From Butyrivibrio sp. X503 (GTDB lineage: Bacteria; Bacillota; Clostridia; Lachnospirales; Lachnospiraceae), in the NCBI RefSeq assembly GCF_003625475.1, contig NZ_RAIQ01000003.1, positions 186,001 through 250,000 on the forward strand: DNA of 64,000 bases, given 5' to 3'. The position numbers and the translations under genes were made by a program. Below the pieces are notes generated by a model that was given only the letters and a program-made list of their open reading frames with translations, was not told where the DNA came from and made no database searches. How positions within the stretch are numbered: the stretch's first letter is position 1; each line of letters opens with the position of its first letter. This document shows positions 39,812-48,317 of the stretch, one piece after another.

Positions 39812-41911
39812 TTACTCATCCAAGGCTTTGTTCAGTTCCTCCGTACCGGGAAGCACAAAACGTCCTTCCTTCATGATGGTTACTCCGCTTCCGTCCTCTC
39901 TTACTGCGGTTATCTCACCGAGTTCGTCGTACGGAATCGTTATATCGGTATGGCAACTGAAATATGCCTTGTCGGGATCGTTCTTTCTTTCTGCGGAAAT
40001 CTCATTCTCTTTTGCGATATGTCTTTTTCCGTCGGGATTAAATGTATCGTTGTCCTCGTCAAAAGAGTAGCAGGTATCGCCCACAGCGAAGTGCGGGCCT
40101 GTCTTTTCCGCAATAAGTATGTCGAGCTTGTCGGCCACATTGAATTTTCTTGCAAATGTATAAGCCGTCGTATTGGTACCTATGGCAAACTCTCCTATCG
40201 GAAGAGTCTTGTGATTAAACAGGATATTGTCGTTTATGTACTTACGGTTTTCTTCTTCGGAATCAAAATTGGAACAGCTGTATTCCGTTATGCAGCCGTC
40301 CTTGAATTTAATCTCAAGGTTTTTAAAATAAAGTCCCATGAGATAAACTCCCGTTACATGAAGAGTTCCTTCCGTTCCTTTGAGAACGGGTGAAGTAAAC
40401 ACCTCTCCGACGGGAATGTTGACGTCCGCAACGCAGTTCTCGAAGTTGGTCTCCTTGGTCTTGTCCCCCAGCTCGTGGAGCATAACCTTCATATCCGTAC
40501 GGTTGTCTCCCATACCCTTGACCACAACGTACTTTGCTTCATCAAGTGCATCGATAAGCTTTTGCTGGATTGTCTGATAAAGCTTGTAATCAAGTGTGTT
40601 GATCTTGACCACTTCCTCGAATATCTCGGGGAATCTGTCACCTATCTCCGGAACGGGGAAAGAGATTATAGTAAAGCTTCTCTCTTTTCCTATGATATAT
40701 TCATTCTGAATAAGACCTGCCTGGATCTTGTACTCACCAAGCATCTTCTGCTGCTTTTCATTAAGATGAACCGCTTCCTTCTTGGGCTCAGGTGAAAAAG
40801 GCTTTTCTCCGAAGCCTTCAAGTACCGCCGGACCTCCGTAAAGCTTGGCTTCCTTCTTGTACTTTTCTCCTGCTGCCCTTACAGCTTCAAGCTTTCTTTT
40901 CATAAGAGCGGAGTCAAAGAAGAGTCCGAAATCATCCTTGTGATCGTAATCAAACTGCTTATTTGGAATAGCGCCGTGATAGTTCACTCTTCTGGCGCTT
41001 CCTTCAATGAAGAAAGTACTTGTAAGAGATCTTGTGATACCGGCGTCAAGTCCGATAGTCTTAAGATTGGCGAGAGCTCTTTTGATAATTCTCTCAAAAC
41101 CAAGAATATATATGATCGATGCGGTACTCTTGATCGAAATGTCTTTGCCGGTAGCTGCAAATCCGATCCTGTAACCCTCAGTAAAAGTATCCGCGAGTTT
41201 ATTTATTTCTTCCTCGGGAAGAGAAAGAAGATGCCTTGCAATCTCAAGTTCGTTGTCCGAAATATACTCACCGAACTTGTATAAGTATCTGAGATCGGAG
41301 AGGTCACTCTCCATGATGATGCTTCTTGCAAAGTCATTAACGGGATTAACTATCTGCGCAAATCTCTGCATTCTCTCTTCTTCAGCATAATCGCTGTAAA
41401 ACCAGTACATCGTCTGTCTTACGCTCTCATATGAAGGGAGCTTGTCTTCAGCGTCCGCGTAGGCAAAAGAGCCATATATCTCGATAAAAAGCTCCAAGCG
41501 GATGACCATGTCAAACTTTGCAAGCTCGAAAGCTGATACGATCAGATATCTCATTTCATAGTAAAGAGCCGATAACAGCTTGCCGAACTCATCTCCCAAC
41601 TTCTCACATGCAAAAGCGGGATTACCGTAGCTTTTGCCGTAGTTTGCGGGGAGTATATCCCCATAGAGTTTTTGATTTCTTTTATGGAGTTCTTCCATGG
41701 AATCCTTGTCCGGGCCTTTGGAAAGTACCCATTCATAGGTTTCTGTCATCATTTCAAGAAATTCTCCGACAGCGTGGAAATACAGATCAAATTCTTTATT
41801 CTTGAGATGTTCTTTTGACATCTCTTTTATTCTGCGGGATGCAAGTTCATATCTTTCGTCTATGACTTCATTTCCCGATTCAAATTCAAAAAACAGTTCG
41901 TTATCGTTCAT
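39812..41911 (-). CDS. M29-type aminopeptidase with long N-terminal extension
   Basis: The C-terminal about 360 residues match the aminopeptidase T/S (M29) metallopeptidase fold: NIPVGEVFTSP, GEFAIGTNTTAY, GPHFAVGDTCYSF and SCHTDITIPY hold the usual metal ligands. The first about 330 residues are helical and not part of ordinary M29 enzymes, which are 370-410 residues long; here the total is 699. The ATG at 41911 is preferred to an in-frame TTG at 41920, which leaves only 3 bases to GAGGTAA. The stop of the preceding DUF6142-like gene is next to this start, so they are coupled with pyrE upstream. Confidence 0.8.
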   Translation of the reverse strand: MNDNELFFEFESGNEVIDERYELASRRIKEMSKEHLKNKEFDLYFHAVGEFLEMMTETYEWVLSKGPDKDSMEELHKRNQKLYGDILPANYGKSYGNPAFACEKLGDEFGKLLSALYYEMRYLIVSAFELAKFDMVIRLELFIEIYGSFAYADAEDKLPSYESVRQTMYWFYSDYAEEERMQRFAQIVNPVNDFARSIIMESDLSDLRYLYKFGEYISDNELEIARHLLSLPEEEINKLADTFTEGYRIGFAATGKDISIKSTASIIYILGFERIIKRALANLKTIGLDAGITRSLTSTFFIEGSARRVNYHGAIPNKQFDYDHKDDFGLFFDSALMKRKLEAVRAAGEKYKKEAKLYGGPAVLEGFGEKPFSPEPKKEAVHLNEKQQKMLGEYKIQAGLIQNEYIIGKERSFTIISFPVPEIGDRFPEIFEEVVKINTLDYKLYQTIQQKLIDALDEAKYVVVKGMGDNRTDMKVMLHELGDKTKETNFENCVADVNIPVGEVFTSPVLKGTEGTLHVTGVYLMGLYFKNLEIKFKDGCITEYSCSNFDSEEENRKYINDNILFNHKTLPIGEFAIGTNTTAYTFARKFNVADKLDILIAEKTGPHFAVGDTCYSFDEDNDTFNPDGKRHIAKENEISAERKNDPDKAYFSCHTDITIPYDELGEITAVREDGSGVTIMKEGRFVLPGTEELNKALDE

Positions 41912-41920
41912 AAAAGTCAA

Positions 41921-42295
41921 TTACCTCAATCCTATAATAAGTAAAAACAGTACAAACAGGAACGCCAGGGAATTAAGGATTATACCGATGTTCGGGAAAA
42001 ATTTAAAGATGTCTTTTTCGAATCTGGACATGATACCCAGAACTAACCCTATACACGAAAATATCGCCGCAACAAAAGCCGCTGCGGCGTATTGAACAAG
42101 AGCCTGTCCTCCGTTTTTGTATGAAAAAAGTACAGCCAGTGATAGTGTGATCACTGACAGTACACCAAGCACAGCAGACATTATGCCCTTTTCGGGATGC
42201 CTGTTGTCCGTAAACATATATCTTTCCCTAATGGGATCAAGCTTTTTTATATTTTTTTTGATAAATTTCTTATAATTAAATCCTGTAATCTTCAT
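41921..42295 (-). CDS. DUF6142-like small membrane protein
   Basis: The start at 42295 (MKITGFNYKKFIKKNIKKLDP) follows the stop of a 50-residue gene by one base, which supports it despite the poor Shine-Dalgarno. The 124-residue protein has a basic N-terminus, then RHPEKGIMSAVLGVLSVI and three further hydrophobic segments, as in small DUF6142/DUF4190-like proteins. The function is unknown. It lies between the small gene and the aminopeptidase. Confidence 0.72.
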   Translation of the reverse strand: MKITGFNYKKFIKKNIKKLDPIRERYMFTDNRHPEKGIMSAVLGVLSVITLSLAVLFSYKNGGQALVQYAAAAFVAAIFSCIGLVLGIMSRFEKDIFKFFPNIGIILNSLAFLFVLFLLIIGLR

Positions 42296-42296
42296 A

Positions 42297-42449
42297 TCAG
42301 ATAATAATCTTTTTGCGGCTTCCAAGAAGCTTGGCTCCGCTTATAATCAAAAGAACTCCCGCAGCAATCCCCGCAACAATGGAAATAACTCCAAATGCTA
42401 TATTCAAAGCTCCTGTAGTTCCGAGTACTTTATATGTATGCTCATCCAT
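42297..42449 (-). CDS. 50-residue membrane protein (short gene)
   Basis: ATG at 42449 is preceded by GAGGAGG 7-8 bases upstream. The product begins MDEHTYKVLGTTGALNIAFG, then a long hydrophobic segment (VISIVAGIAAGVLLIISGAKLL) and a basic end (GSRKKIII). It has one, possibly two, membrane segments. The stop TGA is one base before the next start codon, so translation is coupled. Its place 34 bases after pyrE and its good ribosome-binding site make it a real gene. The function is unknown. Confidence 0.8.
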   Translation of the reverse strand: MDEHTYKVLGTTGALNIAFGVISIVAGIAAGVLLIISGAKLLGSRKKIII

Positions 42450-42482
42450 TGAAATTACCTCCTCATCAATAAGAATCTTACA

Positions 42483-43166
42483 TCAATCCTTCTTGGCGCC
42501 GTACTCTGCATAGTACTCGTCGATAGATTTCTTGATGTCCTTGGTAAGGATAACTTCGCCATCGATAGGCTTGTTGTAAAGATATGAAACAACGTCTTCC
42601 ATAGTCACAATAGAATGTGCGCTGAAGCCGTATCTCTCCTTAATCTCATCAAGAGCGCTCATATCCGAATCCTGGCCCTTCTCCTGTCTGTTGAGAGAAA
42701 CCATAAGTCCCACGATATCGCAATCAGCCTGCTCCTGAATGATCGGCACTGTCTCTTCGATGGACTTACCTGATGTTGTAACGTCCTCGATGATAAGAAC
42801 TCTGTCACCGTCACGAAGCTTGGTTCCAAGGAGGATTCCCTTATCACCGTGATCCTTGATCTCTTTTCTGTTGGAACAATATCTGATCTCTCTTCCGTAT
42901 AATTCACTTATTGCCATGCTGGTAGCAACCGCAAGGGGAATACCCTTGTAGGCTGGTCCGAAAAGGACATCGAATTCAAGACCGAATGTATCATGAATTG
43001 CTCTCGCATAATAATTACCGAGCTTCTTAAGCTGAGCGCCCGTTACATAGGCTCCCGCATTCATAAAGAAAGGAGACTTACGTCCGCTCTTAAGAGTAAA
43101 CTCTCCAAACTTAAGGACATTACTGTCCACCATAAATTCGATAAACTCTTCCTTGTATCTTTCCAT
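42483..43166 (-). CDS. pyrE: Orotate phosphoribosyltransferase
   Basis: PyrE makes orotidine monophosphate from orotate and PRPP. The PRPP-binding motif VLIIEDVTTSGKSI is intact, as is the SGRKSPFFMNAGAY start region and KEIKDHGDKG loop. Length 227 fits the clostridial form. It follows pyrF by 78 bases on the same strand. Confidence 0.96.
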   Translation of the reverse strand: MERYKEEFIEFMVDSNVLKFGEFTLKSGRKSPFFMNAGAYVTGAQLKKLGNYYARAIHDTFGLEFDVLFGPAYKGIPLAVATSMAISELYGREIRYCSNRKEIKDHGDKGILLGTKLRDGDRVLIIEDVTTSGKSIEETVPIIQEQADCDIVGLMVSLNRQEKGQDSDMSALDEIKERYGFSAHSIVTMEDVVSYLYNKPIDGEVILTKDIKKSIDEYYAEYGAKKD

Positions 43167-43244
43167 CTCCCTCAGCTCCTTTTTATCATAATGATATAAA
43201 AATCAACACGCGCATATTATAGCACCTTGAAGGTATATACACAA

Positions 43245-44168
43245 TTATCTTGCCAAAAGCGCGCCCTCAATATCTTCTTTCATGACTTTAACCGCAGCTC
43301 TTGCAGCCGCACCTACATTGCCGTCATACTGCGCGTATTCTTCGCTCTTCCATGCAGCGATTATGCCTCTTGAAGAATTAACGATCGCACCAAGTCCGTC
43401 TTTATTAAAGAAATTAACAAGATCTTTTCCTTTTCCGCCCTGAGCTCCGTATCCCGGAACGAGGATGTATGCGTGAGGCATGATGTCTCTTAAGATCTTA
43501 CCCATCTCGGGATAGGTCGCACCTACTACAGCGCCTACATTGCTGTAAGAACCGTCCATGGACTCAAGTCCCCACTTCTCAACCTGCTCGCCGACAAGCT
43601 CATAGAGAGGTCTTCCGTCGATAAGTCTGTCCTGGAATTCTCCGCTTGAAGGATTGGATGTCTTTACAAGGACAAAGATACCCTTATCTTCTTTGTTGCA
43701 CACATTGATGAACGGCTTAACTCCGTCCGAACCAAGATAAGGATTGACTGTTGCAAAATCTTCATCAAAGCCTTTAAAGGTATTGCCCTCAATTGTCACG
43801 CTTCCGAGATGTCCGACGGCGTATGACTCCGAAGTTGAACCGATATCGCCTCTCTTAATATCTCCGATAACGATAAGTCCTTTTTCCTTACAATATTCAA
43901 CTGTCTTTTTAAATGTGATAAGTCCGGGAATGCCGAGTTCCTCATACATTGCGATCTGAGGTTTTACGGCAGGTACAACGTCATAGATATTGTCAATGAT
44001 CTCTTTATTGAACTGCCAAAATGCTTCTGCCGCTCCTTCCAGGTTCTCGCCCTTTTCTTCGAAACACTTTTTCTTAAGATCGTCGGGAATAAAACCGAGC
44101 TTGGGATCGAGTCCCACAACTATAGGTGCTCCCGTACTTTCTATTCTGTCAATAAGCTTAGAAATCAT
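43245..44168 (-). CDS. pyrF: Orotidine 5'-phosphate decarboxylase (type 2)
   Basis: PyrF gives UMP. The 307-residue protein belongs to the longer, type 2 family: VGLDPKLGFIP near the start, KPQIAMYEELG, and the catalytic Lys-Asp motif GDIKRGDIGSTS. AAGGAAGG precedes the ATG. pyrD and the other pyr genes are not in the window. It leads the run pyrF-pyrE-small protein-DUF6142-aminopeptidase. Confidence 0.96.
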   Translation of the reverse strand: MISKLIDRIESTGAPIVVGLDPKLGFIPDDLKKKCFEEKGENLEGAAEAFWQFNKEIIDNIYDVVPAVKPQIAMYEELGIPGLITFKKTVEYCKEKGLIVIGDIKRGDIGSTSESYAVGHLGSVTIEGNTFKGFDEDFATVNPYLGSDGVKPFINVCNKEDKGIFVLVKTSNPSSGEFQDRLIDGRPLYELVGEQVEKWGLESMDGSYSNVGAVVGATYPEMGKILRDIMPHAYILVPGYGAQGGKGKDLVNFFNKDGLGAIVNSSRGIIAAWKSEEYAQYDGNVGAAARAAVKVMKEDIEGALLAR

Positions 44169-44196
44169 TAAATTGTACCTTCCTTAATTTGAGTTT

Positions 44197-44958
44197 TTAT
44201 TCTACTCTGCCCTCGAAAAATTCATCTATTGCCGTGATGAGTTTTTCTTTTGGCATTGATTTTAAAAGATATTTGTCCGGCTTGAATTTAAGGACCTTCA
44301 TGACACTTTCCTTGTCATCCTTGGCCGTCAGAAATATGATCGGAATCTCACTCAAGATCTCATCGTCGCGTATCTTCTGCATTACAGCGGGTCCGTCGAG
44401 CACCGGCATCTCATAATCAAGTAAGATCAGATCAACGGTATTCTCCGCAAGAAAAGAAAGAGCCATCTTTCCGGAGCTTGCCATATACACACGATATTTA
44501 ACGGACAGCCATGTCTTCATCATGCGAAGCATTGTTCCGTCATCGTCCACTATAAGAATCTTCTTTTTGAGATTGTCATCGACTTCGCTGTAATCAACGA
44601 CCATATCGAGATCACTTGCAAGAAGCTTAACATCGAGCGGTCTTATGTATATTTCACGAACCTTGGACTCATCTATAAATCCCAAGGCAAGCTCAACTTC
44701 TTCCTGCTTCCCTATAAGATACAGCATAAAGTTCTCATTATCAATAGCCTCGTTAAGATATTCAAAAAGATCCACATGCCCCCGCGTAAGTTCGCCCATA
44801 TACAGAATATAAAACTCCGGCCTGTGCTCAACCTCAACAACCCCCTGCACGCTCGGTCTTACACGGGTAACCTCATATCCTTCTTTTTCAAGGCCCTTCT
44901 TTATAGCGTTTACCATAAAGCTTTTATCATGCCCGATCAAAAGTACGCTTTTTTCCAT
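44197..44958 (-). CDS. Two-receiver response regulator, no output domain
   Basis: The start at 44958 (MEKSVLLIGHDKSFM) has GAGGAG 8 bases upstream. The first about 115 residues form a degenerate receiver lacking the acceptor Asp pattern (FYILYMGEL). The second, about 130-253, is a full receiver: KKILIVDDDGTMLRM, acceptor Asp in LILLDYEMPVLDG, Thr in IFLTAKDD, Lys in KYLLKSMP. There is no DNA-binding or enzymatic domain, so it acts through protein contact, possibly as a phosphate sink or relay. It follows the hybrid kinase by 26 bases. Confidence 0.88.
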   Translation of the reverse strand: MEKSVLLIGHDKSFMVNAIKKGLEKEGYEVTRVRPSVQGVVEVEHRPEFYILYMGELTRGHVDLFEYLNEAIDNENFMLYLIGKQEEVELALGFIDESKVREIYIRPLDVKLLASDLDMVVDYSEVDDNLKKKILIVDDDGTMLRMMKTWLSVKYRVYMASSGKMALSFLAENTVDLILLDYEMPVLDGPAVMQKIRDDEILSEIPIIFLTAKDDKESVMKVLKFKPDKYLLKSMPKEKLITAIDEFFEGRVE

Positions 44959-44984
44959 CTTTTCCCATCTCCTCTGCATCGGTT

Positions 44985-47900
44985 TTACAATAATTTCAGC
45001 AATCCGTCCTTGTCAACAGCGGCCAAAAGTCTTTTTACTTCTTCATATTTCTCTTTTTTATCATCAGGAATACTGTATTCCTCAAGCATGCTCATAATGT
45101 CATCCGCACTGTCAAAATAAGATCCCGATACAAATTCTCTTATTGATAAAAATGCCCCCTCAAGTTCCTCCTCGTCTATAAGCGGTTTGTTCGAAGCTTT
45201 CTCTTCATCGTCTTCCCCAAATGAAAGCTTGGAATAATAGCTTCTGTACTCTTCGACAAGCTCTTCATACTTCTCGTTTATCTTTTCAACATCTTGTTCC
45301 AATCCGCATTTTTCCAAAAACTCCGCCTTCTCGGAAAGTGAAAATGCGCCGATTGCCTTGGCCGAGCTCTTTAGTCCGTGCACGTAAACGGTGAAGTTCT
45401 TTATATTCCCTTCCTTCACACTCTTTTCTATCATGTCGGCTCTCTCTTTTATAGTGAGCCTAAAGTCCTTCATGACATCGATGGCGACCGTAGGAGAACC
45501 GCAGCGGGCGATCGCAGCATTTATATCAACGCCTCTCGCCTTCAAAAGCTCCGCCATAGCCTCTTTTTCCGCGTTATTCGGTTTCTCGGCTTCTGTCTCG
45601 AATCCTTCATCTCCCGGCTTGGTAACCTTGTACTCCGGCAAATAGCTAAGGATCATCTCCTCAAGCTTAGTAGGATTTACGGGCTTTGAAAGATAATTTA
45701 CAAAGCCTTCCTTCAGATACATCTCTCTCGATCCGGAAACGGCGTTTGCGGTAAGCGCAATGATCGGCACTCCCTTATTAAGATTGTCCACCATCTTCTC
45801 CATTTCATGAAGGGCCTGAATTCCGTCTATATCGGGCATTCTGTGATCGAGGAAAATAACATCGTATTTATTTGTGGTTACGAGCTCAAACGCCTTACTT
45901 GCACTGAGCGCCGTGTCCACCTTCATCATCGTCTTCTTTAAAAGACCTTCCATAACCGTCAGATTGGTCTTCATATCATCCACAACAAGAATGCTTGCTC
46001 CGGGTGCATGGAAGCTCTCCTGATAACTCAGCGCGCTTATCGCGGAATCTTTAAAGACTTGCGTAAACTGTCCTATAGGCTCTTTGTCAACAACAACCTG
46101 TTTTAAGTCAAACCAAAATTCGGAGCCCACACCGTATGTACTCTTTGCTTCAAGCTTGGTTCCCATCAGATCGAGAAGACTGCATACTATGTTTATTCCA
46201 AGACCGGTACCTTCGATCGTTCGATTTTTCTTTTCATCAAGTCTTTCAAAAGCATCAGTGAGCTTTGCCATATCCTCATCTTTGATGCCCATTCCGGTGT
46301 CGCTTACTTTGATCTTCAGAATTATGTTTTCGTCAAAATTATCATCGGGATACTCAGGAACATATTCTTCGCATCCTATATCAAGCATTACCTTTCCTCT
46401 GTCGGTATACTTGATAGCATTGGTCATCATATTCATTATGCACTGCTTTATTCGTATCTCATCGCCAAAAAGAATATGCGGAATATCCTCCTGTACCCTG
46501 AGCACAAATTCAAGTCCCTTATCCTTGGCTCTAAGCTGCGTCATATTGGCAATATCATTTATTAAAGATCTGACTTCGTATTCTACGGGGATGATCTCCA
46601 TCTTACCCGCTTCTATCTTGGAGAAATCAAGGATCTCATTTATAAGTGCCAAAAGAGTCTTTCCCGAATTCTTTATATCAAGCGCATATTCCAGGATTTC
46701 TTTATCCTCTGCTTCTCTCAATATCATCTCATCAAATCCGAGCATAGCATTGATGGGCGTTCTTATCTCATGAGAGATATTGGAAAGAAATCTTGTTTTG
46801 GCCTCATTTTCAAGCTTCTCGGTCTGCAGCTGATCTTCTATGACCTGTCTTGATTTTACAAGCTCTATATATTCCATAAGTCTGTAAAGCGTAAGATCCA
46901 CCGCATGATAAAGCTCCTCGATCTCATCCTTGGTCCTTATCGGAAGCTTATGAATATCATCAACTTTTTTCTCCAGATCAAGTTCCGAAGAATTATAAAT
47001 ATCGGTTACCGCCTTGGACAGATTTCTTATAGGCTCCGCGATCCTCCTCTGTGCAAAGCCGTTTACGAATACCGCAAGCGGAGTGATTATGATGGAAATA
47101 AGCATCGCCAGTTTGACGCCATACTGCGAGTTGTTATATGCCCTTGCGTATGAGACGGAGCTTAGCTGCGCGTTTTCCGATGTAAGTGTATTACTTACGA
47201 TTCCTTCAAGCATTTCTGCGTTGTGAGCAATTCTCAGATCTTTATATTTTTTAAGTGTGTTATCCCCGCTCTCTTCCATTTCCGCAACAACACCGAGCGT
47301 CGGAATAAGCGTGTTTGCCGAAATCTCCGCAGACACTCCAAGAACCAAAGCCTCGAATACGATGATGAGCGTAACCACTTTTCCTATCCTGGATTTACCC
47401 TCGACGATATATTTCTCATCTTCATTCAGGAGCTCTTCGTCGACATAATAGATGCCGTTTCCGAGAAGCAATTTATAATTGTCGGGGAATCTGCCAAAAA
47501 GGAAAAAGACAAAGAAGCAGCACAAAAGACATCCCGGCGCTTCCGAGAAAAAGAACTTCCATAAGTTTACTAAATTTATATTTGCCGCAGATCTTCCTCC
47601 GAGGAGAACAAGTATTATTCCCCAGAAATCTCCCGCGATAAACTGCAGGATAATTGCGGCCATGAGTGTCTTGTACCATTTCTTAAAGAATCCTTTCATA
47701 GTGAGGATCTGCACGGCACAGACCATAACAAGATATATAAATGTAAGATATGAGAATCCACTGGATAAAAAGCACCTATAGATAAAAACTATAAGCACCG
47801 TCCACATTCCGGGCACGATTCCGCAGAGCGCAGTCACAACCGTAACGGGAACATATTTAAAGATATAAGTGAAATAAGAAAAAACGCCGGATACGCTGCT

Positions 47901-48011
47901 AAGATTATGAACATTCCGGCTATACATTATGGTAAAAAGAGAACAAAAAAATACCAATACGATATTGATCAGGTCCTTTTTGGAAAAACCGGAAAACAGC
48001 CTGCGCTTCAT
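44985..48011 (-). CDS. Hybrid sensor histidine kinase with receiver and Hpt domains
   Basis: The start at 48011 (MKRRLFSGFSKKDL) has GAGGTGA 7 bases upstream; a GTG at 48020 overlaps that site. The 1008-residue protein has six or more N-terminal membrane segments (1-190), a further membrane-flanked periplasmic part (about 210-330), a HisKA domain (LSNISHEIRTPINAMLGF), a HATPase domain, one receiver (DVIFLDHRMPDIDG, about 670-790) and an Hpt domain (VHGLKSSAKAIGA with the phospho-His). The layout supports a His-Asp-His-Asp relay ending on the two-receiver protein downstream. The stimulus is unknown. Confidence 0.92.
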   Translation of the reverse strand: MKRRLFSGFSKKDLINIVLVFFCSLFTIMYSRNVHNLSSVSGVFSYFTYIFKYVPVTVVTALCGIVPGMWTVLIVFIYRCFLSSGFSYLTFIYLVMVCAVQILTMKGFFKKWYKTLMAAIILQFIAGDFWGIILVLLGGRSAANINLVNLWKFFFSEAPGCLLCCFFVFFLFGRFPDNYKLLLGNGIYYVDEELLNEDEKYIVEGKSRIGKVVTLIIVFEALVLGVSAEISANTLIPTLGVVAEMEESGDNTLKKYKDLRIAHNAEMLEGIVSNTLTSENAQLSSVSYARAYNNSQYGVKLAMLISIIITPLAVFVNGFAQRRIAEPIRNLSKAVTDIYNSSELDLEKKVDDIHKLPIRTKDEIEELYHAVDLTLYRLMEYIELVKSRQVIEDQLQTEKLENEAKTRFLSNISHEIRTPINAMLGFDEMILREAEDKEILEYALDIKNSGKTLLALINEILDFSKIEAGKMEIIPVEYEVRSLINDIANMTQLRAKDKGLEFVLRVQEDIPHILFGDEIRIKQCIMNMMTNAIKYTDRGKVMLDIGCEEYVPEYPDDNFDENIILKIKVSDTGMGIKDEDMAKLTDAFERLDEKKNRTIEGTGLGINIVCSLLDLMGTKLEAKSTYGVGSEFWFDLKQVVVDKEPIGQFTQVFKDSAISALSYQESFHAPGASILVVDDMKTNLTVMEGLLKKTMMKVDTALSASKAFELVTTNKYDVIFLDHRMPDIDGIQALHEMEKMVDNLNKGVPIIALTANAVSGSREMYLKEGFVNYLSKPVNPTKLEEMILSYLPEYKVTKPGDEGFETEAEKPNNAEKEAMAELLKARGVDINAAIARCGSPTVAIDVMKDFRLTIKERADMIEKSVKEGNIKNFTVYVHGLKSSAKAIGAFSLSEKAEFLEKCGLEQDVEKINEKYEELVEEYRSYYSKLSFGEDDEEKASNKPLIDEEELEGAFLSIREFVSGSYFDSADDIMSMLEEYSIPDDKKEKYEEVKRLLAAVDKDGLLKLL

Positions 48012-48080
48012 GACAATCACCTCGTATGATCAGCCACTTTGTTGCACTACTATTTTACCATAATTGAGTACATGTATAAA

Positions 48081-48278
48081 CTATTCTGCGTAGTGAAGAG
48101 CCCAATAATTATTCTTGTAATTGATGATACAAGGAGCAGTCGCAAAGGCTTCATCTCCAATGTAGCAGCGGTCCTTCTCTTTGTCGAAGGTATACTTTCT
48201 GCCTTCCTTGTCGTGTTCATTGATATATTCAAGTGCCTGTTCAAGAGTCTCATCACCCTTGCAAAGATGGATATTCAT
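48081..48278 (-). CDS. 65-residue unknown protein after cobyrinate synthase
   Basis: ATG at 48278 has a strong GGGAGG 6 bases upstream. The product MNIHLCKGDETLEQALEYINEHDKEGRK... is soluble and acidic with aromatic residues near the end (NYKNNYWALHYAE). It begins 39 bases after the cobyrinate diamide synthase stop. I do not recognise it. It is short but its ribosome-binding site and codon pattern support a real gene. Confidence 0.7.
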   Translation of the reverse strand: MNIHLCKGDETLEQALEYINEHDKEGRKYTFDKEKDRCYIGDEAFATAPCIINYKNNYWALHYAE

Positions 48279-48317
48279 CAAAGTCCTCCCACTATGGGTA
48301 AATCTCTCCGGCGCTTA

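Noticed and set aside
46084-46773. 229-codon plus-strand frame inside the hybrid kinase gene
   Set aside because: It lies opposite the conserved HATPase region and has no ribosome-binding site.
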